Assembly (NCBI GenBank): GCA_019636235.1
Contig: JAHBXW010000004.1
Coordinates: forward strand, 186,001 to 250,000
From: Planctomyces sp.
GTDB lineage: Bacteria; Planctomycetota; Planctomycetia; Planctomycetales; Planctomycetaceae
Length of the DNA stretch: 64,000 nt
Direction: 5' to 3'
The translations under genes and the position numbers were made by a program. Numbering within the stretch: position 1 is the first letter of the stretch; every line of letters starts with the position of its first letter. The notes below the pieces were generated by a model that saw only the letters and a list, made by a program, of their open reading frames with translations, ran no database searches and had not been told where the DNA came from. Shown one piece after another: positions 9,450 to 18,683 of the stretch.

Positions 9450-9484
9450 CAACGGCCGTCGCGCGGGTGTCGCGTGGCGGCCGT
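9450..9484 (+). terminator. possible terminator hairpin after DUF1501 gene
   Basis: Inverted repeat AACGGCCG...CGGCCGTT starting 16 nt after the DUF1501 stop codon, with further GC pairing inside the loop. There is no T-run after it, so it may be an RNA-stabilising hairpin instead of an intrinsic terminator. Confidence 0.4.
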
Positions 9485-9610
9485 TGTGCTGCGCGGTCGG
9501 GAAGCTGGCGTGAGTCGCGACCGTTCTTGTCCGGCATGGTGGTCTTCGGTTACACCAGCACTGTCTGCGCTGGCCCCGCCGGGTCCGGCGCCATTGCGGA
9601 CGGGATCACG

Positions 9611-10507
9611 ATGGACTTTCTCAAGAAACTCTTCGAGCGGCGGCCGAAAATCACCCGGGTCGACATCCGCAAGCGGTTCGAGCTGATTGGCCGCGTCGGC
9701 CAGGGGAGCATGTCCAAAGTCTGGCGCGCGGTCGATTCCATGTCGGGAAAGCCGGTCGCGCTGAAAGTGCTGGACAAGGCCAAACTGGCGCGGCTGGAAC
9801 GGCGGTTCGTCGGACTCAAGCGCCCCTCCGAGGGCGAGATCGCCATCGGCCTGCGGCATCCCAACATCGTCCGCACAATTGAGTTTGGCGTCACGACCGA
9901 CGACGAGCAGTTTCTGGTCATGGAGTTCGTCGAAGGCGTCGGGCTGAGCTTCCTCGTCGACCGCCAGAACGCCCGGATGAAGAAGCACTGCCTGTGGTAT
10001 GCGGTGCAGCTCGGCGAAGCGCTCGACTACCTGCACCGCCACATGTGGATTCACCGCGACCTCTGCCCGCGGAACGTCATCGTGGGCGAGGACGATCAGT
10101 TGAAGCTCATCGACTTCGGCCTCGTCGTCCCCAACACCGAACCCTTCCGGGCCCCCGGCAACCGCACCGGCACCGCCAACTACATGGCGCCCGAACTCGT
10201 CAAGCGGCTCCCCACCGACGAACGCATCGACGTCTTCTCCTACGCCGTCACGGTCTACGAGATGTTCGCCAAGCAGCTCCCCTGGAAGACGGAAGGCGTC
10301 GACAGCTTCGACAGCGTCGTCCAGCACATCAACACGCCCCCCAAGGACATCCGCAAGTTCGTGCCGGAACTGGACGAACAGATCGCCGCCGCCATTATGA
10401 AAGGGTTGGCCCACGAGCCGCGCGACCGCTGGCCCTCCGCGCGGAAAATGACGGACCAGTTCATTTCCGCGGGCAAGCGGTTGAAGCTCCTGCCGGAAGA
10501 GTCGTGA
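9611..10507 (+). CDS. soluble Ser/Thr protein kinase with altered catalytic loop
   Basis: 298 residues, almost only a kinase domain (23-290). The Gly loop is IGRVGQGSMSKVW, the ATP lysine is Lys52 (VALKVL), the alpha-C Glu is in RPSEGEIAIG, the catalytic Asp is Asp150, the metal-binding Asn is Asn155, DFG is at 168-170, and the P+1 region reads GTANYMAPEL. The catalytic loop is HRDLCPRN: the Lys that normally follows HRDL in Ser/Thr kinases is Cys152. There is no membrane segment or sensor domain. The start at ATG 9611 removes a long extension without kinase features. The membrane kinase gene follows 88 nt downstream on the same strand. Confidence 0.92.
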   Translation: MDFLKKLFERRPKITRVDIRKRFELIGRVGQGSMSKVWRAVDSMSGKPVALKVLDKAKLARLERRFVGLKRPSEGEIAIGLRHPNIVRTIEFGVTTDDEQFLVMEFVEGVGLSFLVDRQNARMKKHCLWYAVQLGEALDYLHRHMWIHRDLCPRNVIVGEDDQLKLIDFGLVVPNTEPFRAPGNRTGTANYMAPELVKRLPTDERIDVFSYAVTVYEMFAKQLPWKTEGVDSFDSVVQHINTPPKDIRKFVPELDEQIAAAIMKGLAHEPRDRWPSARKMTDQFISAGKRLKLLPEES

Positions 10508-10595
10508 CCGGGCGGACGCCGCTCTCGCAGAGCGGCCGGAATGCGTCGGGCTGCTAGAATCCGCACACACCGGATCCCGTCGCACGGCGCCGCCC

Positions 10596-12266
10596 ATGTC
10601 CGTCTCCGATGAGTCTCTCGCCGCCGTCCTCGACGACGTCGCTCGACGCCTCCGCGCGGGCGAGTCGCCCCGGTTGAATGACGTCGTGGCCAGCCATCCG
10701 GAACACGCCAGCGATCTTCAGGAGCTGTGGGGCACGCTGCTGCTGGCCGAGGACCTGGCCTCCAATCCAGTGGAGCTCGACTCGGACAGCTTCGTGCTGC
10801 CCGCGGGTTCGGGCGCCGCGGATCTGCCGCGGGTCGTCGGCGACTACGAGCTGATCGAGGAGCTGGGGCGCGGCGGGATGGGCATTGTCTATCTCGCGCG
10901 GCAGATCAGTCTGAACCGGGCGGTCGCGGTGAAGATGATCCTCCGCGGAGAACTCGCCAGTCCCGCGGACGTGGCGCGGTTTCGCGCCGAAGCGGAGAGC
11001 GCCGCGCGACTCGAACATCCCAACATCGTCGCCATCTATGACGTCGGCGAGGACGAGGGCCGGCCGTACTTCAGCATGCAGCACGTGCCGGGAACCACTC
11101 TCGGCCGCAAACTTCTGGACGGGCCGCTGCCCCCCCGCGAGGCCGCCGCGCTGCTGGTTCCCGTCTGCCGCGCCATCGCCCACGCGCACCGCCGGGGCAT
11201 TCTGCATCGCGATCTCAAACCCTCGAACGTCCTGATCGATCCCCACGGCTGCCCGTTCGTGACCGACTTCGGACTGGCGAAACGGCTCCGCGGAGACGAA
11301 CCCGCGTCCGCGGCCGGTCAGCATCCCACGATCACCCGCTCGGGCGACATCCTGGGCACGCCCGGCTACATCGCCCCTGAACAGGCCGCCGGCGACCGCG
11401 GCGAGATCACCCCGGCGACGGATGTCTACTCGCTTGGCGCGATCCTTTATGCCGCCATCACGGGTCGTGCTCCGTTCCAGTCGGCCTCCCCCGTCGACAC
11501 TCTGTTGATGGTCCTCGAGCAGGATCCGCCGCCCCCGCGGCTCTTGAATCCGCAGGCCGATGTGGACCTGGAACTGATCGCTCTGAAGGCGCTGCAGAAG
11601 CCGGCCGACCTGCGGTACGCCTCGGCGGATGCGCTGGCGGACGATCTCGAGGCCTACCTGAACCACGAGTCCATCTCGGCCCGCAGTTCGCACTTCTCGC
11701 AGATCCTCAGCCGCGCGTTTCGGCCGACGCACCATGCGGCCATCCTGCGTCACTGGGGACGGCTGTGGATGCTGCACGCGCTGGTGCTGTTGATCCTGTG
11801 CCTGGTGACGAACGTCGTGCAGTTGCGGGGGGTGACCAGCCGCTGGCCGTATGCGTTGTTGTGGACGGTCGGGCTCGGCACGTGGGCGGCCGTGTTCTGG
11901 AATCTGCGGCGGCGATCGGGTCCGGTGACGTTCGTCGAACGTCAGATCGCGCATGTCTGGGCGGCCAGCATGGCCTGTTCCACGATGCTGTTCGCCGTGG
12001 AGGCGGCATTGGGGTTGCCGGTGCTGGCGCTGTCCCCGGTGCTGCCGCTGATCGCCGGAGGCGTGTTCGTGGTGAAGGCGGGGATCCTGTCGGGGGAGTT
12101 CTACATCCCGGCGGCGGCGCTGTTCGCGACGTCCCTGCCGATGGCGCTGTGGCCGCAATACGGCCTGACGCTGTTCGGGATCGTCAGCGCGCTGACGTTC
12201 TTCGTTCCCGGTCTGAAGTTTCATCGCGAGCAGAATCGCCGGACCCGGGCGTCGTCCGGCGGCTGA
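10596..12266 (+). CDS. membrane-anchored Ser/Thr protein kinase (planctomycete type)
   Basis: 556 residues. Residues 1-75 are an acidic helical region (ESLAAVLDDVARRLRAGE) often found before planctomycete kinases. The kinase domain spans about 84-350: Gly loop LGRGGMGIVY, Lys113 (VAVKMI), HRDLKPSN, DFGLAK and GTPGYIAPEQA. Unlike the preceding kinase, its catalytic loop is canonical. Residues about 390-545 hold several hydrophobic helices, such as MLHALVLLILCLVTNVV and ALLWTVGLGTWAAVFW. This puts the kinase in the cytoplasm on a polytopic anchor without a recognisable external sensor. The likely targets are unknown. Confidence 0.93.
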   Translation: MSVSDESLAAVLDDVARRLRAGESPRLNDVVASHPEHASDLQELWGTLLLAEDLASNPVELDSDSFVLPAGSGAADLPRVVGDYELIEELGRGGMGIVYLARQISLNRAVAVKMILRGELASPADVARFRAEAESAARLEHPNIVAIYDVGEDEGRPYFSMQHVPGTTLGRKLLDGPLPPREAAALLVPVCRAIAHAHRRGILHRDLKPSNVLIDPHGCPFVTDFGLAKRLRGDEPASAAGQHPTITRSGDILGTPGYIAPEQAAGDRGEITPATDVYSLGAILYAAITGRAPFQSASPVDTLLMVLEQDPPPPRLLNPQADVDLELIALKALQKPADLRYASADALADDLEAYLNHESISARSSHFSQILSRAFRPTHHAAILRHWGRLWMLHALVLLILCLVTNVVQLRGVTSRWPYALLWTVGLGTWAAVFWNLRRRSGPVTFVERQIAHVWAASMACSTMLFAVEAALGLPVLALSPVLPLIAGGVFVVKAGILSGEFYIPAAALFATSLPMALWPQYGLTLFGIVSALTFFVPGLKFHREQNRRTRASSGG

Positions 12267-12415
12267 TGCGGAGTTGATCCGGCCGCTGGGGAGTGCGTCC
12301 GGTGCGACAAAAGCCCCCTTTCCGCAGTCGGGCCGGCGTGTCAGACTGTGGCCCGACCGGCGGCTGACCGCGGCAGAATCCGCCTGCCAGCCCGCGCGGC
12401 GCCCGATGCTTCAAC

Positions 12416-12420
12416 GGAGG
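12416..12420 (+). promoter_or_regulatory. ribosome binding site deciding a GTG start (methyltransferase)
   Basis: GGAGG with a 9-nt spacer to GTG at 12430. The ATG at 12421 directly abuts it and cannot use it; an ATG at 12406 lies upstream of it. Confidence 0.6.
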
Positions 12421-12429
12421 ATGTCGACG

Positions 12430-14055
12430 GTGCCCGTCAAAGTCTCAGCCCGCGCGGCGCAGGACGAGAATCCGGCCCTCGCGCCGACGCCCGCGAACAC
12501 CTACGATCAGGTGCCCTACCGCAGCTTCCCGTTCCGCCAGACGCATCCGAACCGGCTGGCCGTCATCGCCACGCTGCACGGCATGGCGCCCGCTCCGATC
12601 GATCGGGCCCGCATCCTGGAACTGGGCTGCGCCAGCGGCGGCAACCTGATTCCGATGGCCGAGCAGCTTCCCGGCGCGACCTGCCTGGGGATCGACGGCT
12701 CGCAGCGGCAAATCGACGCCGGCCGCCAGTTCCTGACCCGCGCCGGCCTCAAGAATGTCGAACTCCGCTGCCAGAACATACTCGACTTCGACGGGGACGC
12801 GGGGAGCTTTGATTACGTCCTCTGCCATGGAGTCTATTCCTGGGTGCCCGACGAAGTGCAGCGCCGCATCCTCGAAATCTGCGGCCGCTGCCTCAGCCCG
12901 CAGGGCGTCGCGTACGTCAGCTACAACACCTATCCCGGCTGGCGGATGCGGGGCATGATCCGCGACATCATGCGCTACCGCGCCCAGTTCTTCTCAAATC
13001 CCTCGCAGCAATTGACGCAGGCCCGCAGCCTGCTGCGGTTTCTCAGCGAGTCCGTCAAAGCTGAGAACAACGCCTACGGCATCCTGCTGAAAAGCGAACT
13101 CGAGTCGATCCTCAGCGCCGACGACTCCTACCTGTTCCACGAGCACCTCGAAGAAACCAACGAGCCGCTGTACTTCCATCAGTTCTATCAGCGGGCCGAA
13201 ACGCACGGCCTGCAGTATCTCGGCGAGGCCGACTACGCCTCGATGTCGCTGGACAATTTTCCCGATCACATCCGCAGCATGCTGCAAACGGTCTCGCGGG
13301 ACCTGGTCGAGATCGAGCAGTACATGGATTTCCTGCGGAATCGGACCTTTCGCCAGACGTTGCTCTGCCGCCGGGACATTCCGCTGGACCGCACGACGCA
13401 GGGACGGCGGCTGCTGAACCTGCAACTGGCTTCAAACTCCGCGCCCGAGGCCGTGCCGGATGCTCCCGACGACGGGCGAACGGCTTTCCGCCGCGGTTCC
13501 AGCGTGATGACGACGTCCGATCCGGTCGTCCGGGCCGCGATGACGATGCTGCATGCCAACTGGCCGCGGCCCATTCCGTTCCTGGAGCTGGCCGCGGCCG
13601 CCCGCTCGCATGGCGCCGACCGCATGGCTGCCATTCAGGTCGACACGATGAGTCCGGCCACGCTGCAACTCGCCGACACGCTGCTCCGCTGCCACGCGAC
13701 GGCACAGGTGGACCTGCATTTCCAGATGCCGGAATTCGTGATGGAGGTCTCGGAACGTCCGCGGGCCTCCGTCGTCGCCCGCCTGCAAGCCGAGGACGGC
13801 AGCCAGGTGACCGATCGCACGCACGGCACCATGACGCTGGACGATTTCCATCGCCAGACGCTGATGCTCCTCGACGGCGAGCACGATCGGGCCCGGCTGC
13901 TCGACAAGCTGTCGGAGGGGGTCCGCAAGGGAACGCTGCTGATCAGCCGGGACGGGCAGCGCGTGACCGATTCCCAGGCCGTCTCCGGGATCATTTCGGA
14001 GTGGCTGGACAAGGCGCTCGCGGGATTCGCCCGGATGGCGCTGCTCGTCGGGTGA
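12430..14055 (+). CDS. SAM-dependent methyltransferase with C-terminal methyltransferase-regulatory domain
   Basis: 541 residues with the GTG start. An N-terminal class I methyltransferase domain (about 15-190) shows the SAM-binding ILELGCASGGN, acidic GIDGSQRQI at the end of strand 2, and DYVLCHGVYSWVP. It is followed by YNTYPGWRMRGM and a long helical region matching the methyltransferase regulatory domain family found in large bacterial methyltransferases. The C-terminal third (about 390-541) has no recognised fold. The substrate is unknown. GTG 12430 is preferred for its Shine-Dalgarno spacing; alternatives are ATG 12406 and 12421. It follows the kinase genes, but no operon link is proven. 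Confidence 0.88.
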   Translation: MPVKVSARAAQDENPALAPTPANTYDQVPYRSFPFRQTHPNRLAVIATLHGMAPAPIDRARILELGCASGGNLIPMAEQLPGATCLGIDGSQRQIDAGRQFLTRAGLKNVELRCQNILDFDGDAGSFDYVLCHGVYSWVPDEVQRRILEICGRCLSPQGVAYVSYNTYPGWRMRGMIRDIMRYRAQFFSNPSQQLTQARSLLRFLSESVKAENNAYGILLKSELESILSADDSYLFHEHLEETNEPLYFHQFYQRAETHGLQYLGEADYASMSLDNFPDHIRSMLQTVSRDLVEIEQYMDFLRNRTFRQTLLCRRDIPLDRTTQGRRLLNLQLASNSAPEAVPDAPDDGRTAFRRGSSVMTTSDPVVRAAMTMLHANWPRPIPFLELAAAARSHGADRMAAIQVDTMSPATLQLADTLLRCHATAQVDLHFQMPEFVMEVSERPRASVVARLQAEDGSQVTDRTHGTMTLDDFHRQTLMLLDGEHDRARLLDKLSEGVRKGTLLISRDGQRVTDSQAVSGIISEWLDKALAGFARMALLVG

Positions 14056-14145
14056 GAGCCGCCCCGGGCTTGGGGCCGGACGGCAGACGCGATACGTTGC
14101 GCGGACTGCCGTCCGACTTTCACGCTCCCATCGCAACCACGCCCC

Positions 14146-15249
14146 ATGTCCGACCGTCCTGCTGAACGACGTTCCCGTCTGCAGTCCCGGCTTGTGCAGG
14201 CGGGGCTGGACGGCTGCCTTGTCACCAGCGAGCCGAATGTCCGTTACCTGACCGGTTTCACGGGCGACTCGACCTGGCTGCTCGTCGGCGCCCGGCGGCC
14301 CCCCCTGCTCGTCAGCGATCGCCGGTACGAGACGCAACTCGCCGAGGAAACGCCCGGCCTCGAGGCCATGATCCGTCCGCCCGAGCAGATGCTGCCGCAG
14401 GCCGCCGCGCAGCTGCTGGAATCGTCCGGATTGAAGTCGATCGGATTCGAGGGACACGCCGTCAGCGTCTCGCTGCACCAGGCGCTGGCCGGCGGAGCGC
14501 CTGGCGTCACGCTGCTGCCTCAGGGCGATCTCATCGAGGAGCTGCGTTCCATCAAGGATGACGACGAAATCGCCGAGATCCGATCAGCCGTCGACCAGGC
14601 GATCCGCGGTTTCCTGGCCCTCAAGGCGGTGCTGACTCCGGACCGCACGGAGCGGGAGTTCGCGCTGGAGCTGGAGACGCTGTTGCGGCGGTTCGGGGCT
14701 CGCGGGTTCGCGTTCGAGCCGATCATCGGCGTCGGCGATCGGGCGGCGTTGCCGCATTACCACGCGGGAGGGCGGCGGCTGGGCGAGTCTCCGCTGGTGC
14801 TGATTGACTGGGGCGCCGAGACGAACGCCTGCTACCGGTCGGACCTGACGCGGACGCTGTTCACCGGTCCCGCGGACGACGAGATGCGGCGGGTCTACGA
14901 CGTGGTCCGCGAGGCGCAGCGGCAGGCGATCGCCACGGTCCGGCCGGGGGCTTCAGGCGTCGAGGTGGACGCCGTCGCCCGGAAAGTGCTGGACGACGCC
15001 GGATACGGCCCGCTGAGCCACGGTCTGGGGCACGGATTCGGTCTGCAGATTCACGAGAAGCCGCGTCTGGGGCCGAACTTTTCTCAGACGCTCGAGGCAG
15101 GCATGGTTGTCACGGTAGAACCCGGCATTTACATTCCCGGGCGGTTTGGAGTGCGGATCGAAGATGACGTCCTCGTCACGCCCGAAGGCTGCGAGGTTCT
15201 GTCGGGACGACTCGCCAGCGACTGGGAGTCAGCCCAGGTCGCCTGGTGA
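14146..15249 (+). CDS. Xaa-Pro peptidase family protein (M24)
   Basis: 367 residues. An N-terminal creatinase-like domain (1-130; VTSEPNVRYLTGFTGDS) precedes a pita-bread metallopeptidase domain (135-360). The five metal ligands are visible: two Asp in LIDWGAETNACYRSDLTRT, His in SHGLGHGFGLQIHE, Glu in VTVEPGIYIPG and Glu in GVRIEDD. Such enzymes remove an N-terminal residue before proline. In many bacteria this gene sits just before efp and accB-accC; here accB follows after 45 nt but efp and accC are missing. The ATG start gives the usual family length. Confidence 0.95.
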   Translation: MSDRPAERRSRLQSRLVQAGLDGCLVTSEPNVRYLTGFTGDSTWLLVGARRPPLLVSDRRYETQLAEETPGLEAMIRPPEQMLPQAAAQLLESSGLKSIGFEGHAVSVSLHQALAGGAPGVTLLPQGDLIEELRSIKDDDEIAEIRSAVDQAIRGFLALKAVLTPDRTEREFALELETLLRRFGARGFAFEPIIGVGDRAALPHYHAGGRRLGESPLVLIDWGAETNACYRSDLTRTLFTGPADDEMRRVYDVVREAQRQAIATVRPGASGVEVDAVARKVLDDAGYGPLSHGLGHGFGLQIHEKPRLGPNFSQTLEAGMVVTVEPGIYIPGRFGVRIEDDVLVTPEGCEVLSGRLASDWESAQVAW

Positions 15250-15294
15250 GGATTCGCAGCCATTCGTTCGACTGCTCGCACACAGGACGTGGAA

Positions 15295-15810
15295 ATGCCG
15301 CGTGAAGCGTCAGCTGCCGGGGGACCGTTCGATCTCGAGAATCTGCGGCAGCTGGTCGAGCTGATGGACAAGTTCGACCTGAATGAAGTGAAGCTGCAGC
15401 GCGGCAGCGACCGGGTGATCGTGCGCCGCGGGCCGGCGGCGGACGAATGCGGGCACGTCGGATTTCCGATGCCGATGTCCATGCCGATGGCGGCGGCGCC
15501 GCAGGCGGTCGCTCCCCCCGTGGCGGCCGCGCCGGGCGCGCCTCCGCCGGCGGCCGCCAGCGAAGACGACGGCCTGACTCCCATCAAGAGCCCGACGGTC
15601 GGCACGTTTTACCAGGCCGCCCAGCCGGGCGAGCCGGCGTTCGTCAAGCCGGGGGACAAGGTCCGGCCGGAAACCACCGTCTGCATCATCGAGGCGATGA
15701 AGGTCTTCAACCAGATTCCGGCCAAGGTCTCGGGGACGATCGTCCGCGTCCTGGTCAAGGACGGCGATCCGGTGGACTTCGGCCAGCCGCTGTACCTGGT
15801 GAAGGAATAA
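15295..15810 (+). CDS. accB: biotin carboxyl carrier protein of acetyl-CoA carboxylase
   Basis: 171 residues. It carries the biotin that shuttles CO2 between biotin carboxylase and carboxyltransferase in the first step of fatty acid synthesis. The N-terminal part (FDLENLRQLVELMDKFDLNEV) is the conserved AccB helix, followed by a Pro/Ala/Met-rich linker (57-90). The C-terminal biotinyl domain has the EAMK motif with Lys136 as attachment site, and the thumb-type loop typical of AccB. An in-frame GTG at 15289 is an alternative start. It follows the M24 peptidase by 45 nt. The usual accC partner is not downstream, where convergent genes lie instead. Confidence 0.95.
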   Translation: MPREASAAGGPFDLENLRQLVELMDKFDLNEVKLQRGSDRVIVRRGPAADECGHVGFPMPMSMPMAAAPQAVAPPVAAAPGAPPPAAASEDDGLTPIKSPTVGTFYQAAQPGEPAFVKPGDKVRPETTVCIIEAMKVFNQIPAKVSGTIVRVLVKDGDPVDFGQPLYLVKE

Positions 15811-15855
15811 CCTCCGGATCGGTCCATGGATTGAGGCCGCGTGCGTCGCGGGATC

Positions 15856-16071
15856 TCACGAATCCGACGCGAGGATGCCGTACTTTCTCGCCAGCGTTTC
15901 CAGGGCTCGGCGGGCCGGCTTGATGCGACCCGCTTCCGCGTCCGCAAGACCTTCCCGGATCGCGGCGACCGCCTCGTCGCGGTCCGCCCTGGCCGCCAGC
16001 TCCACCAGACGCTGATACGCTTCCGCGCTTTGAACCACCACTTTCGCCTTTCCGTTCGCCGTCAGAGCCAT
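15856..16071 (-). CDS. Phd/YefM-type antitoxin-like protein, N-terminally truncated, orphan
   Basis: 71 residues. The start MALTANGKAKVVVQSAEAYQ matches the middle of Phd/YefM antitoxins, where the second strand is followed by an AYQ-containing helix. The rest, AIREGLADAEAGRIKPARRA, resembles the C-terminal toxin-binding tail. The usual first 25-35 residues, which hold the DNA-binding helix and strand, are missing: an in-frame TGA, which is the stop codon of alaC, lies 18 nt upstream of the ATG. No RelE- or ParE-like toxin gene follows, since accB lies convergent 45 nt away. It may be a decayed remnant or a small protein that only binds a toxin elsewhere. Confidence 0.6.
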   Translation of the reverse strand: MALTANGKAKVVVQSAEAYQRLVELAARADRDEAVAAIREGLADAEAGRIKPARRALETLARKYGILASDS

Positions 16072-16089
16072 CGGCCTGCCGGCGGCCCC

Positions 16090-17325
16090 TCACGACGCCT
16101 GCGCCTGCTCCACCCGCGTGCACCGCCCGATCTCACGCACGGCCTGACGCAGCCGCTGGCTGTTCTCCACAATCGCCAGTCGCAGGAAGCCCTCGCCGTC
16201 CTCGCCGAAGCCTCGGCCCGGGCTGACGGCCACGCCCCCCTCTTCCAGCAGTTTCATCGAGAAATCAATCGAGCCCATCTCCGACCACGGCTCCGGAATC
16301 TTGGCCCACACGAACATCCCCGCCTTCGGACGCTCGACCTCCCAGCCCAGTCGCTGCAGCCCCTCCACCAGCACGTCGCGGCGCTTCTGGTATTCCTCCG
16401 CGATGCTCTCCACGGCCGCCTCGCAATGCCGCATCGCGACGATCGCCGCAATCTGGATCGCCTGGAAAATGCCGTAGTCGTAGTAACCCTTGATCGTGGC
16501 CAGCGCCCGCACCATCTCCTTGTTGCCGCAGCAGAAGCCGATCCGCCAGCCCGCCATGCTGAAGCCCTTGCTCATCGTCGTCAGCTCGATGCCGACATCA
16601 ATCGCTCCGGGCGTGGACAGGAAACTCGGCGCGACGTACCCGTCGTAGCAGATGTCTGCGTAGGCGAAGTCGCTGATCACCAGGAACCCGTAGCGCTTGG
16701 CGAGCGCGACCAGCTCGACGTAGAACGACGATTCGATGACGGTCGCGGACGGGTTGTGCGGGAAGTTGACGACGACGACCTTCGGGCGCGGATACAGGTG
16801 CTCGCAGGTGTAGGCCACGTTCTCCAGAAACTTGTCGGGCTCGCGGACGTCCAGCGCGATGACGTTGCCGGCCGCCAGGATCACCGCATAGGCATGGATC
16901 GGGAATGTCGGCGAGGGGACGATCGCCGTGTCGCCCGGACCCATCAGCGCCAGGCACAAGTGGCTGAAGCCCTCCTTCGACCCGATGCAGGCGATGACCT
17001 CGTCGTCGGGATTCAGCCGCACGCCGTACTTCTTCCAGTACCGCTTCGCGACCTCCCGCCGCAGGTTCCCGATGCCGTTCGACACCGAGTACCGATGGTT
17101 GCGGGGGTCCTTGAGGGCGTCGGCCAGCTTCTCCTGGATCAGCGGATCGGGCGCGTCGGTCGGATTCCCCATGCCCAGATCGATGACGTCGATCCCGGCC
17201 ACCCGCTTCTGGTACTTCAGCTTGTTGATCTTCCCGAACAGATACGGCGGCAGCCGCTTCATCCGGTCCGCGACGGGGATCTGGAACGGGTTGTCAGAAA
17301 ACGGGACTTCCGATTCACTTCGCAT
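16090..17325 (-). CDS. alaC: alanine-synthesising transaminase, AlaC-like (class I/II aminotransferase)
   Basis: 411 residues of fold-type I PLP enzyme. The Schiff-base lysine is Lys253 in [51 protein letters not shown] and [11 protein letters not shown] match AlaC-type alanine transaminases closely along the whole length, and AKIPEPW near the C-terminus fits too. AlaC makes alanine from pyruvate and glutamate. The close relative LL-diaminopimelate aminotransferase is the main alternative, but the sequence details favour AlaC. The truncated antitoxin gene starts 18 nt after the stop codon on the same strand. Confidence 0.88.
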   Translation of the reverse strand: MRSESEVPFSDNPFQIPVADRMKRLPPYLFGKINKLKYQKRVAGIDVIDLGMGNPTDAPDPLIQEKLADALKDPRNHRYSVSNGIGNLRREVAKRYWKKYGVRLNPDDEVIACIGSKEGFSHLCLALMGPGDTAIVPSPTFPIHAYAVILAAGNVIALDVREPDKFLENVAYTCEHLYPRPKVVVVNFPHNPSATVIESSFYVELVALAKRYGFLVISDFAYADICYDGYVAPSFLSTPGAIDVGIELTTMSKGFSMAGWRIGFCCGNKEMVRALATIKGYYDYGIFQAIQIAAIVAMRHCEAAVESIAEEYQKRRDVLVEGLQRLGWEVERPKAGMFVWAKIPEPWSEMGSIDFSMKLLEEGGVAVSPGRGFGEDGEGFLRLAIVENSQRLRQAVREIGRCTRVEQAQAS

Positions 17326-17455
17326 ACGTGCCTCAAGAACGCCGCCGACGCAGGCCCTGTGACCCCGCCTGCGTGCCGCCGCGCTGCCGTCAAGAGCTTC
17401 CTGAAGCGAATATTACACTTCCCGGGGACGCCGGGCGAGACCGAACAACCGCCCT

Positions 17456-18268
17456 TCATTCCCCCAGTGAACCCAGAAAGCCCACCAGCACGTCGTACGC
17501 CGCGTGGCTCCCCACCGTCACGCCAAACCCCCGCAGCACGAACAGCGTCCCGAACGCCGCCCCCGCCAGCCCCCGGAACACGAACCCGTACCACAGCGAC
17601 CGGTCGTCCAGCACCGTCCGCGCCGCCGACAGCCACGACTCCGGCGACAGCGGCCCCGCCTGCGACGGCAGGTAATGCGCGACCGCGAACGCCATGCTCG
17701 AAATCAGCACCGCCAGCGCCCCCGCCAGGCTCCGCTCGATCCGCACCGCCCGGCAGACCCCGTACAGCAGCGGCAGCAGCAGCAGGCGGAACAGCGACTC
17801 CTCGTACAGACCCGCTCCAACGTACGAAATCATCCGCAGCTGAGCTTCGGTGAACATCGGCGGGGCCACCGTCGCGGAGGGCATGCCCCCGCCAAACGCG
17901 GAATGCAGCGTCTGCCCCCCCAGAATCAACAGCAGCGCGAACAGCAGGCTTTCCGCCGCCATCCCCAGCAGCGTGTTCGCCCGGCAGTCCCAATCGTCCC
18001 CCCGGACGATGTGCCAACCCAACAGCCCGCAGGCGATCGCCATCGGCAACAGCCACGGAAACTGAACCCCCGCATCCAGCAGCCAGCCCCGCATCCAGGC
18101 ATCCGCGCCGTTGCGCAGTCCCGTCGCTTCCGATCCGCCCAGCCACACGACGGCCGCTTCGTAGCCCGCCAGCAGCGGCAGCAGGAACAGCAGCGACGCC
18201 AGGGGCCGCTGCGTCTCAACCCAGTAATCGGGCTCCAGCGCGGGAGTGGGATGGTCTACGGCGGTCAT
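17456..18268 (-). CDS. CPBP-family intramembrane metalloprotease (CAAX-protease-like)
   Basis: 270 residues, mostly hydrophobic with about seven membrane helices. The catalytic motifs are present: Glu156-Glu157 with Arg161 in YEESLFR, His198 in VAHYL, and His255-x-x-x-Asp259 in GSHAAYD. Such proteins cleave membrane substrates or act in bacteriocin resistance and protein maturation; the target is unknown. It lies upstream of alaC on the same strand, with a 130-nt gap. Confidence 0.9.
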   Translation of the reverse strand: MTAVDHPTPALEPDYWVETQRPLASLLFLLPLLAGYEAAVVWLGGSEATGLRNGADAWMRGWLLDAGVQFPWLLPMAIACGLLGWHIVRGDDWDCRANTLLGMAAESLLFALLLILGGQTLHSAFGGGMPSATVAPPMFTEAQLRMISYVGAGLYEESLFRLLLLPLLYGVCRAVRIERSLAGALAVLISSMAFAVAHYLPSQAGPLSPESWLSAARTVLDDRSLWYGFVFRGLAGAAFGTLFVLRGFGVTVGSHAAYDVLVGFLGSLGE

Positions 18269-18683
18269 GGGGCGGACCGGTCGTCAGGGGGGAGCGCCGC
18301 GCCGTCGACAGCGGGCGGCAACTCCTGAAGATCGACGCGGGAAGGCGTCCCGCTCGATGCAATCCGCATGATGCGCCCGCAATCGGCCCGTGTTCCGAAG
18401 GACGTGTTCGGGGCGCGCCGGCTGTAGGGGCCGTGGCGCGCATTTCGCGGCGCTGCCGCATGGTCGCACGCGAGCTGTCGCGAACGATGCGGCCGCACCG
18501 GCCATCGTGTCGTCCGGTCGATCATCGAGGTCTTCACGCGAAGCGGGTTTCGTCGCTCTCGGGCGGTCAATCCGGCGGATCACGCGGCGTTGAGACGGAA
18601 TGGCATGGCGATTGCCAATCCGCCTTCGCACGGGCCAACGACGGACCGGAAAGCGACTTCGATCAGGAAAGTGGGCGATCGTC
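18269..18683. other. intergenic region between divergent CPBP protease and SDR genes
   Basis: 415 nt without a supported gene. Overlapping Arg-rich frames on both strands look like GC-rich noise. I see no clear promoter pair, riboswitch or tRNA. An in-frame upstream ATG for the SDR lies at 18600 but would add a basic tail. Confidence 0.5.

Noticed and set aside
15841-17853. 670-codon plus-strand frame antisense to alaC
   Set aside because: alaC on the other strand has full PLP-enzyme motifs; this frame is Arg/His-rich noise.
18269-18683. Small Arg-rich frames on both strands as genes
   Set aside because: No ribosome binding sites, no motifs, mutual overlap; the region is treated as intergenic.
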